This document shows positions 17,243 to 25,583 of a DNA stretch of 64,000 nt, piece by piece; position 1 is the stretch's first letter; each line of letters starts with the position of its first letter. Source of the DNA: Collinsella sp. Lineage in GTDB: Bacteria; Actinomycetota; Coriobacteriia; Coriobacteriales; Coriobacteriaceae. The DNA lies in NCBI GenBank assembly GCA_019414205.1, contig DXML01000002.1:1-64000 (forward strand). Reading direction: 5' to 3'. The notes under the pieces were generated by a model. The model did not search any database. It was not told the origin of the DNA and worked only from the letters and a program-made list of their open reading frames with translations. The position numbers and the translations under genes were made by a program.

Positions 17243-17842
17243 ATGTTCAACATCGTGCTGTATGCGCCCGAGATTCCGGCCAATACGGGCAATATCGGCC
17301 GCACCTGCGTGGTCACCGGCGCACGCCTGCATCTGGTGGAGCCGCTGGGGTTTTCGCTCGACGACAAGACAGTGCGTCGCGCCGGCCTGGGCTACTGGCA
17401 AAACTTGGACGTGACGACCTATGCCGGCTGGGAGGACTTCCTTGCGCGCAACGGTCTCTCTCCCGCCGACGAGCGCCTGCACCTGCTGACCAAAAAGGCG
17501 CGCCGCACCTATGCGCAAAGCACCTACCGCGACGGCGACTATTTGGTCTTTGGCAGCGAGAGCTCGGGGATTCCCGAAGAGCTGCTCGCTGCGGCGCCTG
17601 AGCGCTGCGAGCGCATTCCCATGCTGCGCGATTGCGACTCACTCGACAACGCCGAGGCCTGGGAAGCCCACGAGGAATCGCTCGGACATACTGAGGACGG
17701 CCATGAGGCCATCCTTCGGCAGGATATCTGCGGTAACTTCGTCAATCCGGACGACTACCGCATCAGCGCACTCAACCTCTCCAACAGCGCCGCCATCGTC
17801 CTCTACGAGGCCCTGCGCCAGACAAACTTCCCCGGAATGTGA
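17243..17842 (+). CDS. trmL: tRNA (cytidine/uridine-2'-O-)-methyltransferase of the TrmL type
   Basis: This 199-residue SPOUT enzyme methylates the ribose of tRNA wobble base 34. Motifs are the opening IVLYAPEIPANTGNIGRTC, the SAM-binding-knot segment FGSESSGIPEE and NLSNSAAIVLYEAL. The usual length is ~155-160 residues; here an acidic insertion of about 40 residues (from RDCDSLDNAEAW to CGNFVNPDDY) lies between IPM and the knot helix. The start at 17243 has AAGGAGA upstream. The final Met codon and TGA stop are part of a 31-bp palindromic repeat. Confidence 0.9.
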   Translation: MFNIVLYAPEIPANTGNIGRTCVVTGARLHLVEPLGFSLDDKTVRRAGLGYWQNLDVTTYAGWEDFLARNGLSPADERLHLLTKKARRTYAQSTYRDGDYLVFGSESSGIPEELLAAAPERCERIPMLRDCDSLDNAEAWEAHEESLGHTEDGHEAILRQDICGNFVNPDDYRISALNLSNSAAIVLYEALRQTNFPGM

Positions 17843-17867
17843 CAAAGGGACTGTCCCTTTGTCACAT
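17837..17867. repeat. 31-bp palindrome, copy 1 (overlaps the trmL stop)
   Basis: ATGTGACAAAGGGA, then CTG, then TCCCTTTGTCACAT: a perfect 14-bp stem with a 3-nt loop. Its first six bases form the last codon and TGA stop of trmL. Six further copies lie in the window. Confidence 0.95.
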
Positions 17868-18025
17868 ATTGCACCTACTGATTTAAATGGAATTAACCGG
17901 TTTTAAACGCTTTTAACTAGAAAAGTTGCCAGTATATTACTAACTTTTACTGAGTTGCACCGTATGGGTTTCTATGCTTCCACCCCGTAAAGGACAGGAA
18001 CCCCGCAGCAAATGGTCCCCACACA

Positions 18026-19087
18026 TCAGAATTCAACTTCAAATACAAACGATTGCCGGAGTTCTCGCTTAGCTTGGCTTGTCAGGCTCGAATTCGCCCT
18101 TATGTTCAGTTTGCTGCATGCCTCGTCGATAGCCATAGCAAGTGATACAGACATGGTCATGGTCGTTTCACTTTTCAATTCGACCCGATAGCTCTTCGCC
18201 TTGTTTTTATCCTCTCCACCACATCTCGTCTCAATTAACAAGAGAACATCTGAGTCATGGGCATACCAATGGAGCTCAGGGCGCTGTGGAACCATGTCGC
18301 CCTCAAATTCCTGTGTAAACAGAATTGTCTTCTCGCTTCTCGTTGAATCGCTCAAGGAACCGTCGATTCGAACCGAGCCCTTCTTTCCCGCCTTGGCATT
18401 TCCCTTAACCTGGCGGCCTCGCCGAGTTTCCTCGTACTCCGTCACCTCCAGCTTGCAGCGCTTCGCGCCAAGCATGAACGCAATCCGTCTCAACTCGGCC
18501 ATCTTGTCTTGTTGCATGGTTGCAAAATAAGAGTCAAGGTCAACAAAGCGAGACCGATCAAAAGCATCTATGTAATATGTGGAGTAAAGAGATGGTTTAG
18601 GATAGAAAGACAATTCGCTATCCCCGATTGCCTCGCGGTACAGATTGAAAATCTGCGTGCCCTTAACAGTATCCAGCCAACCAATAGCATCTCTACAGGC
18701 GTCGATGCCCCGGCGCTCATTTCCGTCAACAATTCGAATCATGTTCGGCAAATGGAATGAAGGACTCTGATAGGTCTCCTTGGTTACCGGCCTGTATCTA
18801 TTAAGCTGCTGCTGGTATGCCCAATCGTTGACCGCGTCACCGATATCCGCAGCAGTACCTGCCGCACCATCGGCCGCATCAGCAATAGCTGCCAAGGCGT
18901 CATCGACCAGCGGAGTTGCAGCACGCATTGCACCATCGGCAACTTTCTGTACGGTTGCAACCGCGCCCGCCATCGCGCTTCCGGCGCCATCAACCAACCC
19001 GGCAGCGGCCTTACGGATATCAAAACTCTGCTTATGTCGCGGCGGCTCCTCCCTTTCGACAACAGCCAGATCGTCTTTATCCTCCAT
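18026..19087 (-). CDS. unknown 353-residue protein of an accessory operon
   Basis: I do not recognise a family. The N-terminus is charged, followed by an Ala/Gly-rich amphipathic stretch (~24-90) resembling a membrane-associating helix set rather than a true signal peptide. The remainder is a mixed alpha/beta globular domain with RRIAFMLGAKRCKLEV near residue 205, a basic Gly/Lys patch (~230-245), and a C-terminal segment rich in beta-branched residues. An AGGAGG site, overlapping the stop of the 43-residue gene upstream, suggests translational coupling. It is the last gene of the lipoprotein/DUF4230/small-protein set, and GC is lower than in flanking housekeeping genes. A role at the membrane with its partners is only an inference. 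Confidence 0.75.
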   Translation of the reverse strand: MEDKDDLAVVEREEPPRHKQSFDIRKAAAGLVDGAGSAMAGAVATVQKVADGAMRAATPLVDDALAAIADAADGAAGTAADIGDAVNDWAYQQQLNRYRPVTKETYQSPSFHLPNMIRIVDGNERRGIDACRDAIGWLDTVKGTQIFNLYREAIGDSELSFYPKPSLYSTYYIDAFDRSRFVDLDSYFATMQQDKMAELRRIAFMLGAKRCKLEVTEYEETRRGRQVKGNAKAGKKGSVRIDGSLSDSTRSEKTILFTQEFEGDMVPQRPELHWYAHDSDVLLLIETRCGGEDKNKAKSYRVELKSETTMTMSVSLAMAIDEACSKLNIRANSSLTSQAKRELRQSFVFEVEF

Positions 19088-19096
19088 TGTGACCTC

Positions 19097-19228
19097 CTAT
19101 TTCCGATAGTCGAAATCAACCGTATATTCATCGCCAAATGCCGAGTTGAAGGTAGTGTCGAGAAAGGTGGTGTAGTGCCCGATCAGAAGCGAGCCGGCCC
19201 CAGCGATCTGTTGCCGTTTATCCAACAT
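19097..19228 (-). CDS. small protein of 43 residues in the accessory operon
   Basis: An ATG at 19228 opens 43 codons: MLDKRQQIAGAGSLLIGH, then a Thr/Phe-rich middle and the acidic-aromatic end DEYTVDFDYRK. It begins 11 bp after the DUF4230 stop and ends 9 bp before the start of the 353-residue gene, whose AGGAGG site overlaps its TAG stop. AGGGGTGA lies before its own start. The tight fit between two genes and the coupling signals support translation. No family is recognised; it could be a truncated remnant of a longer protein. Confidence 0.6.
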   Translation of the reverse strand: MLDKRQQIAGAGSLLIGHYTTFLDTTFNSAFGDEYTVDFDYRK

Positions 19229-19239
19229 GCTATTCACCC

Positions 19240-19884
19240 CTACTCAAACGCAACGTCAACATTGACGTCATCGCCGCATAAGGCTTTGACCTGTTTTTCG
19301 ATAAGGGCGCAGGCTCTATCATCAGATTCTTGGAGCATATTGCTTTCCTTGACCTTCTTGGTCTGCTCTTTCTTTGCCTGTTTCAATAACGTGTTTAGAT
19401 CATCCGTGCTTACTTGATTCCAGTTAAGAAAGCCATTGTCCTCAACATATTTCTTAAGCGTATTGGGGTCTGTCGAGAACGAGGTGATCTCCGAGTGAGG
19501 CAGTATAACCTTTACGCTCTTGACCTCTGAATTCTTATCGGCCATATTAGCCCGTACGATTGTAACCTTCATCTTATCGGCATCGATCCCGATGTCAGCT
19601 TTGCCGTCAATCGTTGCGACATATCGCTTAGACGTAAAGGGGTTTTCCCACCCAAGCGGATTGCCCGCCTCATCAATTGAAAGCAGCTGGGTGAAGTTGT
19701 ACTCGTACGTCACGAGCTTAACGACTGGCGTGATCTCCTCGCGAATCGAATCATCGCTGATCGTTGTAGGATTACGCGTCAATGACATCCAGATACCCCA
19801 GGCAACCGCTAGAACCGTAACAACGACTAACCCGCCAAAGGCAACCTTTTGCGGTATCGTTGTAAGAAATTTTGTTTTTGCCAT
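19240..19884 (-). CDS. DUF4230-type membrane-anchored protein
   Basis: This 214-residue protein has one N-terminal transmembrane helix (residues ~12-34, with VAFGGLVVVTVLAVAWGIW) and an extracytoplasmic domain containing the DUF4230-like core: PVVKLVTYEYNFTQLLSI, then RYVATIDGKADIGIDADKM and the strand-rich VKVILPHSEI. A Lys/Glu-rich helix (~165-185) precedes the C-terminus. Family function is unknown; members are envelope proteins. It is the first gene after a hairpin and leads directly into the 43-residue gene. The start at 19884 has a GGAAAGG site. Confidence 0.75.
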   Translation of the reverse strand: MAKTKFLTTIPQKVAFGGLVVVTVLAVAWGIWMSLTRNPTTISDDSIREEITPVVKLVTYEYNFTQLLSIDEAGNPLGWENPFTSKRYVATIDGKADIGIDADKMKVTIVRANMADKNSEVKSVKVILPHSEITSFSTDPNTLKKYVEDNGFLNWNQVSTDDLNTLLKQAKKEQTKKVKESNMLQESDDRACALIEKQVKALCGDDVNVDVAFE

Positions 19885-19975
19885 CCTGTTTCACCTTTCC
19901 TTTATTGCCCCGACGTTCCCATCATCTTCCAGCGCGAGCATGATGGCACGAATCATTCCGTCAACGGCTCAATGC

Positions 19976-20013
19976 AAAGCGCGACCGTTCAAAGAAAACG
20001 GCCGCGCTTTCTT
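19976..20013. terminator. hairpin between lipoprotein and DUF4230 genes
   Basis: AAAGCGCGaCCGTT and AACGGcCGCGCTTT form a 14-position stem with one mismatch. The T-rich tail is on the plus strand (TTTCTTTTC) and is only TTT on the minus strand, so termination of the minus-strand lipoprotein transcript may be partial. Confidence 0.55.
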
Positions 20014-20028
20014 TTCAATTCCCGCGAA

Positions 20029-20841
20029 CTATTCCTTGACGCTGTAACCCGACACCGTCGGCGCAAGCCTCGAGGCGTCAACCTCGCTCATTACCTCAAA
20101 CTTCACCTTCTCGCCAGGCGCCCAGGCAGATGTATCTGCGTAGCATTCTTCCGCCCTCACACCATCGGCATCGTAAAGGGCAACGTTTAGATAAACGTTT
20201 TCGAACGATATGTCAGAGGTATTTTCGACGATTGCGGTGTACGTATAGAGACCGTAGCCATCATCACTTTTCTCAAAATTCGCCGATGAGAGCAAACCGT
20301 TGATAACCTCATCGTTATGCGTCTTCTCCTCTACGGTCCTACCGTTCTTAATTAGCTCGTCAAACTCATCTTGATACTCGTCATCGACTGTTAAGTCATA
20401 TCGATCGACCAGTTTCTTAAGCTGTGCGGATCGTGCGTCGTAGGCCTTTTCCCATTCCTCGTAGTACTTAGGATCAGATTCCGCATACTTCTTGGTAACA
20501 TCAAGCTGATTGTCAAGCAGGTTGAGATAGGCGATGACATCTTCCTGCATCTTAGCGTCTTTAAAAGGCGCCTTTTTGAGTTCTTTGTCGTTATCGATCT
20601 CGGTTTTAATTATCTCTTTTCGCACTTTATTCGAGCTTAGATCAGCATCTTCTCCAAGCGATTCGATATAATCCGACCGCTTTTGATAACCTTGAGCAAT
20701 CACAGCCATTGCACGGTCATCGGCATAATCAGGTTCATCATTTTTCTTCTCAGACTGCGAACAGCCGCTCAGCAGAAGCGCCCCACAAAACACCATCGCA
20801 AATAGCGCGGTCACCAGAGCCATTCCATAACGCCTTTTCAT
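20029..20841 (-). CDS. lipoprotein with C-terminal FxLYD-type domain
   Basis: This 270-residue protein starts with a basic n-region (MKRRYGMAL), a hydrophobic core and the lipobox LLSGC (Cys at ~28), so it is a lipid-anchored surface protein. A charged, mostly helical middle (~35-190) resembles a coiled-coil stalk. The C-terminus (~200-265) is a beta-sandwich with an FxLYD-like pattern: TAIVENTSDISFENVYLN, then VALYDADG and WAPGEKVKFEV. I chose the ATG at 20841, which has GGAGG at good spacing, over a longer in-frame start. It lies upstream of the DUF4230, 43-residue and 353-residue genes on the same strand. Confidence 0.82.
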   Translation of the reverse strand: MKRRYGMALVTALFAMVFCGALLLSGCSQSEKKNDEPDYADDRAMAVIAQGYQKRSDYIESLGEDADLSSNKVRKEIIKTEIDNDKELKKAPFKDAKMQEDVIAYLNLLDNQLDVTKKYAESDPKYYEEWEKAYDARSAQLKKLVDRYDLTVDDEYQDEFDELIKNGRTVEEKTHNDEVINGLLSSANFEKSDDGYGLYTYTAIVENTSDISFENVYLNVALYDADGVRAEECYADTSAWAPGEKVKFEVMSEVDASRLAPTVSGYSVKE

Positions 20842-20963
20842 TTCGTCCTCCTTTAAATACAAAACAAAACACGATATATAGCCCTCGTCAAAAAGCAGAC
20901 GAATTGGCAACGCGGTGGCACTATTTGGTTCAAGGGCGTGAACTGGATAAACATCGAGGGAAG

Positions 20964-21696
20964 GAGTGGGCTCTGTGTAATTAACTCCCCTCGTCAAAAT
21001 GTCTAGCTAAAGAGGACGAGCAGACGACAAACGGTCAAAACTGGTCGCGTCCGCCCGTCTCCAACGATCGAACGTCGAGACGCTGACGTTCAAAAGCGCA
21101 GCAGCCTCTCGCCTCGTAACCTCTCCCCCTTCGAATAATTTGATGACATCGCGATAGCTATCTGGGCGTTCGAATGCCGGCCTTCCAAATTTCACGCCAC
21201 GCAAACGCGCCGACGCGATGCCCTCCGCCTGGCGTTGCTTGATGTTTTCGCGCTCTAGCTGCGCCACATAGCTCAAGATTTGAAGAACCAGATCCGCCAT
21301 GAACGTTCCCGTAATGCCATCAGGCTGCTCGCGCGTATCGAGCAATGGCATATCAAGCACCACGATGGCAGCATTCCTATCCACCGTGATGCGTCGCCAC
21401 TCATCGAGGACTTCACGATAATTGCGGCCCAAACGATCGATACTTTTGATCACGAGAACGTCGCCTTCGCGCAGCCTGCGAAGAAGACGCTGGTACTGGG
21501 GACGCTTAAAGTCCTTACCGCTTGCCTTGTCAGCATAAATCTGGCTCCGTTGCACGGGAAACCTTGCCAGCGCGTCTAATTGGCGGCCCAGGTTCTGGTC
21601 TGCGGAAGAGACACGCGCATACCCAAAGATTCGATTGTCCATAATTGCCCCTATCGGCTGCCTCTTGGCAGCATCAGCTCAAGCGAGAGCCCACTC
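20964..21696. repeat. 11-bp inverted repeat flanking the serine recombinase
   Basis: GAGTGGGCTCT (20964-20974) and AGAGCCCACTC (21686-21696) are exact reverse complements on either side of the recombinase gene. They could be recombinase half-sites or element ends; 11 bp could also arise by chance. Confidence 0.4.
21007..21642 (-). CDS. serine recombinase (resolvase/invertase family)
   Basis: This 211-residue small serine recombinase has FGYARVSSADQ, with the catalytic Ser in RVSS (~11-12), then DKASGKDFKRPQ, the SIDRLGRNYREV helix and, after the dimer helix E, a C-terminal HTH (EVTRREAAALLNVSVSTFDRW). It matches Pin/Hin/resolvase proteins that invert or resolve DNA. The gene lies at the edge of the AT-richer island and is flanked by an 11-bp inverted repeat, so it may have moved the island or may switch a local segment. 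No second transposon gene is present. Confidence 0.9.
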   Translation of the reverse strand: MDNRIFGYARVSSADQNLGRQLDALARFPVQRSQIYADKASGKDFKRPQYQRLLRRLREGDVLVIKSIDRLGRNYREVLDEWRRITVDRNAAIVVLDMPLLDTREQPDGITGTFMADLVLQILSYVAQLERENIKQRQAEGIASARLRGVKFGRPAFERPDSYRDVIKLFEGGEVTRREAAALLNVSVSTFDRWRRADATSFDRLSSARPL

Positions 21697-21796
21697 ACTA
21701 TAGGGCGTGCATATTTCGCGAATGGGTTGAGGCCATTTTGACCCTCACGCGAAAACTGTTCAAGCGCCATGCCGACAGATGCTGGCTTTAACGGGA

Positions 21797-21827
21797 ATGT
21801 GACAAAGGGACAGTCCCTTTGTCACAT
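21797..21827. repeat. 31-bp palindrome, copy 2
   Basis: Same perfect 14-bp arms as copy 1, with a CAG loop. It begins four bases beyond the stop codon of the UvrA-like gene (21832) and marks the right edge of the accessory island. Confidence 0.95.
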
Positions 21828-21831
21828 TCGG

Positions 21832-24324
21832 TTAGAGGTAGCGGCCGGTGATGCTTGCGGAGCAGGCAGCGATGTCGCCCGGCGTGCCGACACAGACGAT
21901 TTGTCCGCCTGCGTCGCCGCCGCCCGGGCCCATGTCGATCACGTAATCGGCATTACGGATAAGGTCGAGGTCGTGTTCGATCACGATAACCGTGGCGCCC
22001 TTGGCAACGAGGCCGTCAAACACACTCAGCAGCACCTGAACATCGAGCGGATGCAGGCCGATCGTGGGCTCGTCGAATACGAATACGGCATCGTCCTGCA
22101 CGCGGCCCATCTCGCTCGCAAGCTTAAGTCGCTGCGCCTCGCCGCCCGAGAGCGCCGGCGTGGGCTCGCCCAGTGTCAAGTAGCCCAAACCCAGGTCGTG
22201 CAAGGTCTGCAAGCGCGCCTGGACTTTCTTGAGTCCCAACGTGGCGTCAATGGCCTCGTCCACACTCATATCCATGAGCTGCGGCAATGTAAGTAGGCTG
22301 CCGTCCTTGCCCTCGCGATGGATATACGAGGCCGCGTCTGCATAACGCGAGCCGCGGCATGCAGGGCAGACGATCTCGACATCGGGCAAAAACTGCACGT
22401 CAAGCGATATCGAACCCGTGCCATCGCACGTAGGACAGCGCAAGGTGCCAGTGTTGTAGCTAAAGGCACCCGCCTTATACCCTGCCTCCTTGGCCTCGGG
22501 CGTACGGGCAAAGGCGCGGCGCAGCTCGTCATGGATGTCGGCATAGGTCGCCACCGTCGAGCGCACGTTGGCACCGATGGGCGTGGCGTCAATCAGGTTG
22601 GCGCGCGCGATACCCTCGGCATCGATCCAACGCACGTGCCTGGGCAGGCGCTCGCCGGCTGCCTGCGCCTTGAGTGCCGGGATGAGCGTCTCGAGCACCA
22701 GCGTCGTTTTGCCCGAGCCCGAAACACCCGTCACCGCGACAAGGCGACCGCGCGGGATATCGACTTCGAGCGGTTTGACGGTATGGATGGCACCGGTCAC
22801 CATACGGATATGGCCTTGGTCGAACAGTTCGTCGTCAGTCACCTGCGGGCGCAGACGCTTGGGGTCCGAGCGCAAAAACGGCGCGATGCGGCTACCCTGC
22901 GATTGCTCGACCTCACATACCGTACCGGCGGCGATTACATGACCGCCGCCCGCTCCGGCAACGGGGCCCATCTCGACCAGATAGTCGGCTTCCGCCAGTA
23001 CGCGCGTATCGTGATCGACAACAACCACGGTGTTGCCGTCATCCACCAGATCGCGCATTACGCCCACCAGGCCGTCGACATTGGCAGGATGCAAGCCGAT
23101 CGAAGGCTCGTCCAGCACATACAGCACACCCGTCGATCGGTTGCGCACCACGCGGGCAAGCTGCACGCGCTGGCGCTCACCCGTAGACAGCGTGGCACCG
23201 GCGCGGTCGAGCGAAAGGTAATCGAGGCCCAGGTCGACCAGGCGGCGGGCCGTACTCAAAAACGAATCGCAGATGTCCCCGGCCATGGGCCGCATCTCGG
23301 TCGGCAAGGATGCGGGCACCCCGCGCACCCACTCAATCGCCTCGCCCAACGTCATGGCTGCCGCCTGCGCCAGATTGATACCGCGCACCTGGGGCTGGCG
23401 CGCGGCGTCGGAAAGACGCGTGCCGCCGCAATCGCGGCACGGTCCCTCGCGCAAAAAGCGCGCAACGCGCTTGAGCCCCTTATCGTCCTTAACCTTGGCG
23501 AGTGCATTCTCGACGGTATAGACGGCGTTGTAATAGGTAAAGTCGAGCGGCGTGGCGCCCTCGCCATTTTTGGGAACGTAGAGAATGTGCTTCTTAACTG
23601 CCGGGCCATGGAACACGATGTCGCGCTCTTGAGGCGTGAGCTGGCTAAACGGCACGTCGGTGCGCACGCCCATCTCGCCGGCCACCTGCTTCATCAGATC
23701 CCACATCAGCGTGCCCCAGGGAAGCACCGCACCCTCGTTGATGGTCTTTGACTCGTCGGGCACCAGGCTCGCCTCGTCCACCTCGCGCATGACGCCGGTG
23801 CCTCCGCAGGTAGGACACGCGCCGCCACTGTTAAAGGCAAGGTCCTCGGCCCCCGGCGCATAGAACTCGCGGCCGCATGCGGGGCACGCGAGCGACAGGC
23901 CCGCGGCCACGTTAAGGCTCGGCTCCACACGCGCCCCGCAATGCGGGCACACGTGATGGGCGCAGCGGCTAAAGAGCAGACGCAGACTGTTGTTGAGCTC
24001 GGTCATGGTGCCAAAAGTCGAGCGCACGCCCGGTACACTGGGGCGCTGATGCAATGCGAGTGCCGCCGGCACGTGCAGCACCTCGTCCACCTGAGCGTGC
24101 TCTGCCTGCGTCAGCCGACGGCGGGTATAGGTGCTGAGCGCCTCCAGGTAACGGCGCGAGCCCTCGGCATACAAAACACCCAGCGCCAGCGAGCTCTTGC
24201 CCGAGCCCGACACGCCGGCAATACCCACCAGCTTTCCCAGCGGAATATCGATATCGATGTCCTTAAGGTTATGGACACGCGCGCCACGCACCTCGATAGC
24301 GCTTGGTTGTTGCGACACCGCCAT
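21832..24324 (-). CDS. UvrA-like excinuclease ABC ATPase (short, UvrA2 type)
   Basis: This 830-residue protein has two ABC modules. Walker A motifs are GVSGSGKSS (~37) and GVSGSGKTT (~530). Signature motifs are LSTGERQR and LSGGEAQR, and Walker B is followed by DEPSIGLHP and DEPTIGLHP. Zinc-binding CxxC pairs occur in each half (CPHC/CPAC/CPTC and CPTC/CPAC). It is ~100 residues shorter than housekeeping UvrA and resembles UvrA-like paralogues linked to DNA-damaging drug resistance; recruitment of UvrB is therefore uncertain. The start at 24324 has GGGGAG upstream; an upstream extension would read through a palindromic repeat and is rejected. Confidence 0.88.
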   Translation of the reverse strand: MAVSQQPSAIEVRGARVHNLKDIDIDIPLGKLVGIAGVSGSGKSSLALGVLYAEGSRRYLEALSTYTRRRLTQAEHAQVDEVLHVPAALALHQRPSVPGVRSTFGTMTELNNSLRLLFSRCAHHVCPHCGARVEPSLNVAAGLSLACPACGREFYAPGAEDLAFNSGGACPTCGGTGVMREVDEASLVPDESKTINEGAVLPWGTLMWDLMKQVAGEMGVRTDVPFSQLTPQERDIVFHGPAVKKHILYVPKNGEGATPLDFTYYNAVYTVENALAKVKDDKGLKRVARFLREGPCRDCGGTRLSDAARQPQVRGINLAQAAAMTLGEAIEWVRGVPASLPTEMRPMAGDICDSFLSTARRLVDLGLDYLSLDRAGATLSTGERQRVQLARVVRNRSTGVLYVLDEPSIGLHPANVDGLVGVMRDLVDDGNTVVVVDHDTRVLAEADYLVEMGPVAGAGGGHVIAAGTVCEVEQSQGSRIAPFLRSDPKRLRPQVTDDELFDQGHIRMVTGAIHTVKPLEVDIPRGRLVAVTGVSGSGKTTLVLETLIPALKAQAAGERLPRHVRWIDAEGIARANLIDATPIGANVRSTVATYADIHDELRRAFARTPEAKEAGYKAGAFSYNTGTLRCPTCDGTGSISLDVQFLPDVEIVCPACRGSRYADAASYIHREGKDGSLLTLPQLMDMSVDEAIDATLGLKKVQARLQTLHDLGLGYLTLGEPTPALSGGEAQRLKLASEMGRVQDDAVFVFDEPTIGLHPLDVQVLLSVFDGLVAKGATVIVIEHDLDLIRNADYVIDMGPGGGDAGGQIVCVGTPGDIAACSASITGRYL

Positions 24325-24346
24325 CGCTCCCCTTCCTGTTGATCGA

Positions 24347-24377
24347 ATGTGACAAAGGGACAGTCCCTTTGTCACAT
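24347..24377. repeat. 31-bp palindrome, copy 3 (supplies the ATPase stop)
   Basis: Identical arms to copy 2. Read on the minus strand, its ATGTGA is the last codon and TGA stop of the AAA ATPase gene. It also lies 23 bp upstream of the UvrA-like start. Confidence 0.95.
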
Positions 24378-25484
24378 TAAAACGCAATCGCGAATGTACT
24401 TGCTCAGCATGGGCACGGTAAACCGGACGAGACCGTATCCGGCAGCCTCGATGACGCGCTCGCGAATCAGGCTTGCGCGATATTTACTCGCCCAGCTCTG
24501 GGTACGGTCGCAGCGCTCAATGATATCCGCCATGCGCGTCGGCTTGTCCTCGTCAACCGCCATGGCCTCGATAAAGAGACGCTGTGGGGTGCGCAGTCCG
24601 TAATACAGAGGCGCGTCAACCGCTTCGTAGAACTCGGAGACGGCATCCGCATGGCCATCCTCGACATCGCGCCTTTCAATGACTTGCGAGCCACGCCGGA
24701 CAGCAGACCGCCACATGTAATATCCCACCAGCTGAACCATATAGGGATGCCCCATGCTCTTGTGCGCTGCAAGGTCCGCCGTTCCCGCATCAACGCAAAG
24801 ACCGGCACACTCGACCGTCTGGATATACGAATCGCGCACCTTGGGCAAAGAAATCGTCCCCAACGTACGCTGCTGGGCACGTCGCAAAAACGTCACGCTC
24901 GGCTCTTCGAGCAGATCGTCAACCATGCTGGGCAAGCCGGCAAAGACCAGCGCAAGACCGCGCTGGTCGCTATCGGGCAAGCCCGTGGCATCCTGATCTC
25001 CCAGCACCTGCTGATAAAGAACGGCAAGGGCCGCCAGCTCCTCAATAGACGCCGATTGAGCCTCGTCAATCGCAAACAGGATGCCCTTACCTGGACCGAG
25101 TTTTTTGAGACGTTCGTTGACCAGCCCTCGCAACGTCTCGCCTTTTGCCCGCGCCGCCTCAACCGACATCCGTCCAAACGATGGGCCAAACTCCATTGAC
25201 GTCACAACGGGCTTATTCGAGCGGAGTGCGTCGGCCAAGCGGTCGCATAAACCAAGCGAAGCGGAATCGGAGACAACCGCCCATCCGCGCTCACTGGCCA
25301 GACGTTGCAGCTCCCGCAGGAGAACTGTTTTGCCACAGCCGCGGTTTCCTGTAATGAGCATGAGCCTGCCCGGCGCCCCGGCGCCGTTATCGAGCCCTTC
25401 CTCAAAATCTTCGATGACCGACTCGCGACCGATGAGTAGCGGAGGCCGCTTACCAGCCGTTGGCTTAAAGGGATTTGGATTCAT
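24372..25484 (-). CDS. AAA-type ATP-binding protein (archaeal-ATPase/STAND-like)
   Basis: This 370-residue protein has Walker A GNRGCGKT (~46-53), Walker B ILFAIDEAQ (~140), a sensor-like VFAGLPSM and a C-terminal winged-helix-like region (~300-365: PTRMADIIERCDRTQSWASKY, an HTH pattern). Such proteins resemble Orc1/Cdc6-like or AAA ATPases found next to mobile or defence genes; the function here is unknown. A gap of ~90 bp separates it from the TetM-like gene. Its final Met and stop come from a palindromic repeat, hinting that the repeat inserted at the 3' end. Confidence 0.8.
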   Translation of the reverse strand: MNPNPFKPTAGKRPPLLIGRESVIEDFEEGLDNGAGAPGRLMLITGNRGCGKTVLLRELQRLASERGWAVVSDSASLGLCDRLADALRSNKPVVTSMEFGPSFGRMSVEAARAKGETLRGLVNERLKKLGPGKGILFAIDEAQSASIEELAALAVLYQQVLGDQDATGLPDSDQRGLALVFAGLPSMVDDLLEEPSVTFLRRAQQRTLGTISLPKVRDSYIQTVECAGLCVDAGTADLAAHKSMGHPYMVQLVGYYMWRSAVRRGSQVIERRDVEDGHADAVSEFYEAVDAPLYYGLRTPQRLFIEAMAVDEDKPTRMADIIERCDRTQSWASKYRASLIRERVIEAAGYGLVRFTVPMLSKYIRDCVLM

Positions 25485-25552
25485 GTCGGCCTCCTCGAAT
25501 TGGCAAAGGCTGGTAATAGTTATACCAACTTATACCGAGTTACACCAACTGA

Positions 25553-25583
25553 ATGTGACAAAGGGACTGTCCCTTTGTCACAT
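25553..25583. repeat. 31-bp palindrome, copy 4 (supplies the TetM-like stop)
   Basis: Perfect arms with a CTG loop. Read on the minus strand, ATGTGA is the last codon and TGA stop of the TetM-like gene. Confidence 0.95.

Noticed and set aside
18784..19137. 117-codon minus-strand frame overlapping the 353-residue gene start
   Set aside because: It begins with TTG inside the 43-residue gene and is an out-of-frame shadow of the Ala-rich segment.
22318..23751. 477-codon plus-strand frame inside the UvrA-like gene
   Set aside because: No start signal or conserved motif; the UvrA-like protein on the other strand accounts for the sequence.
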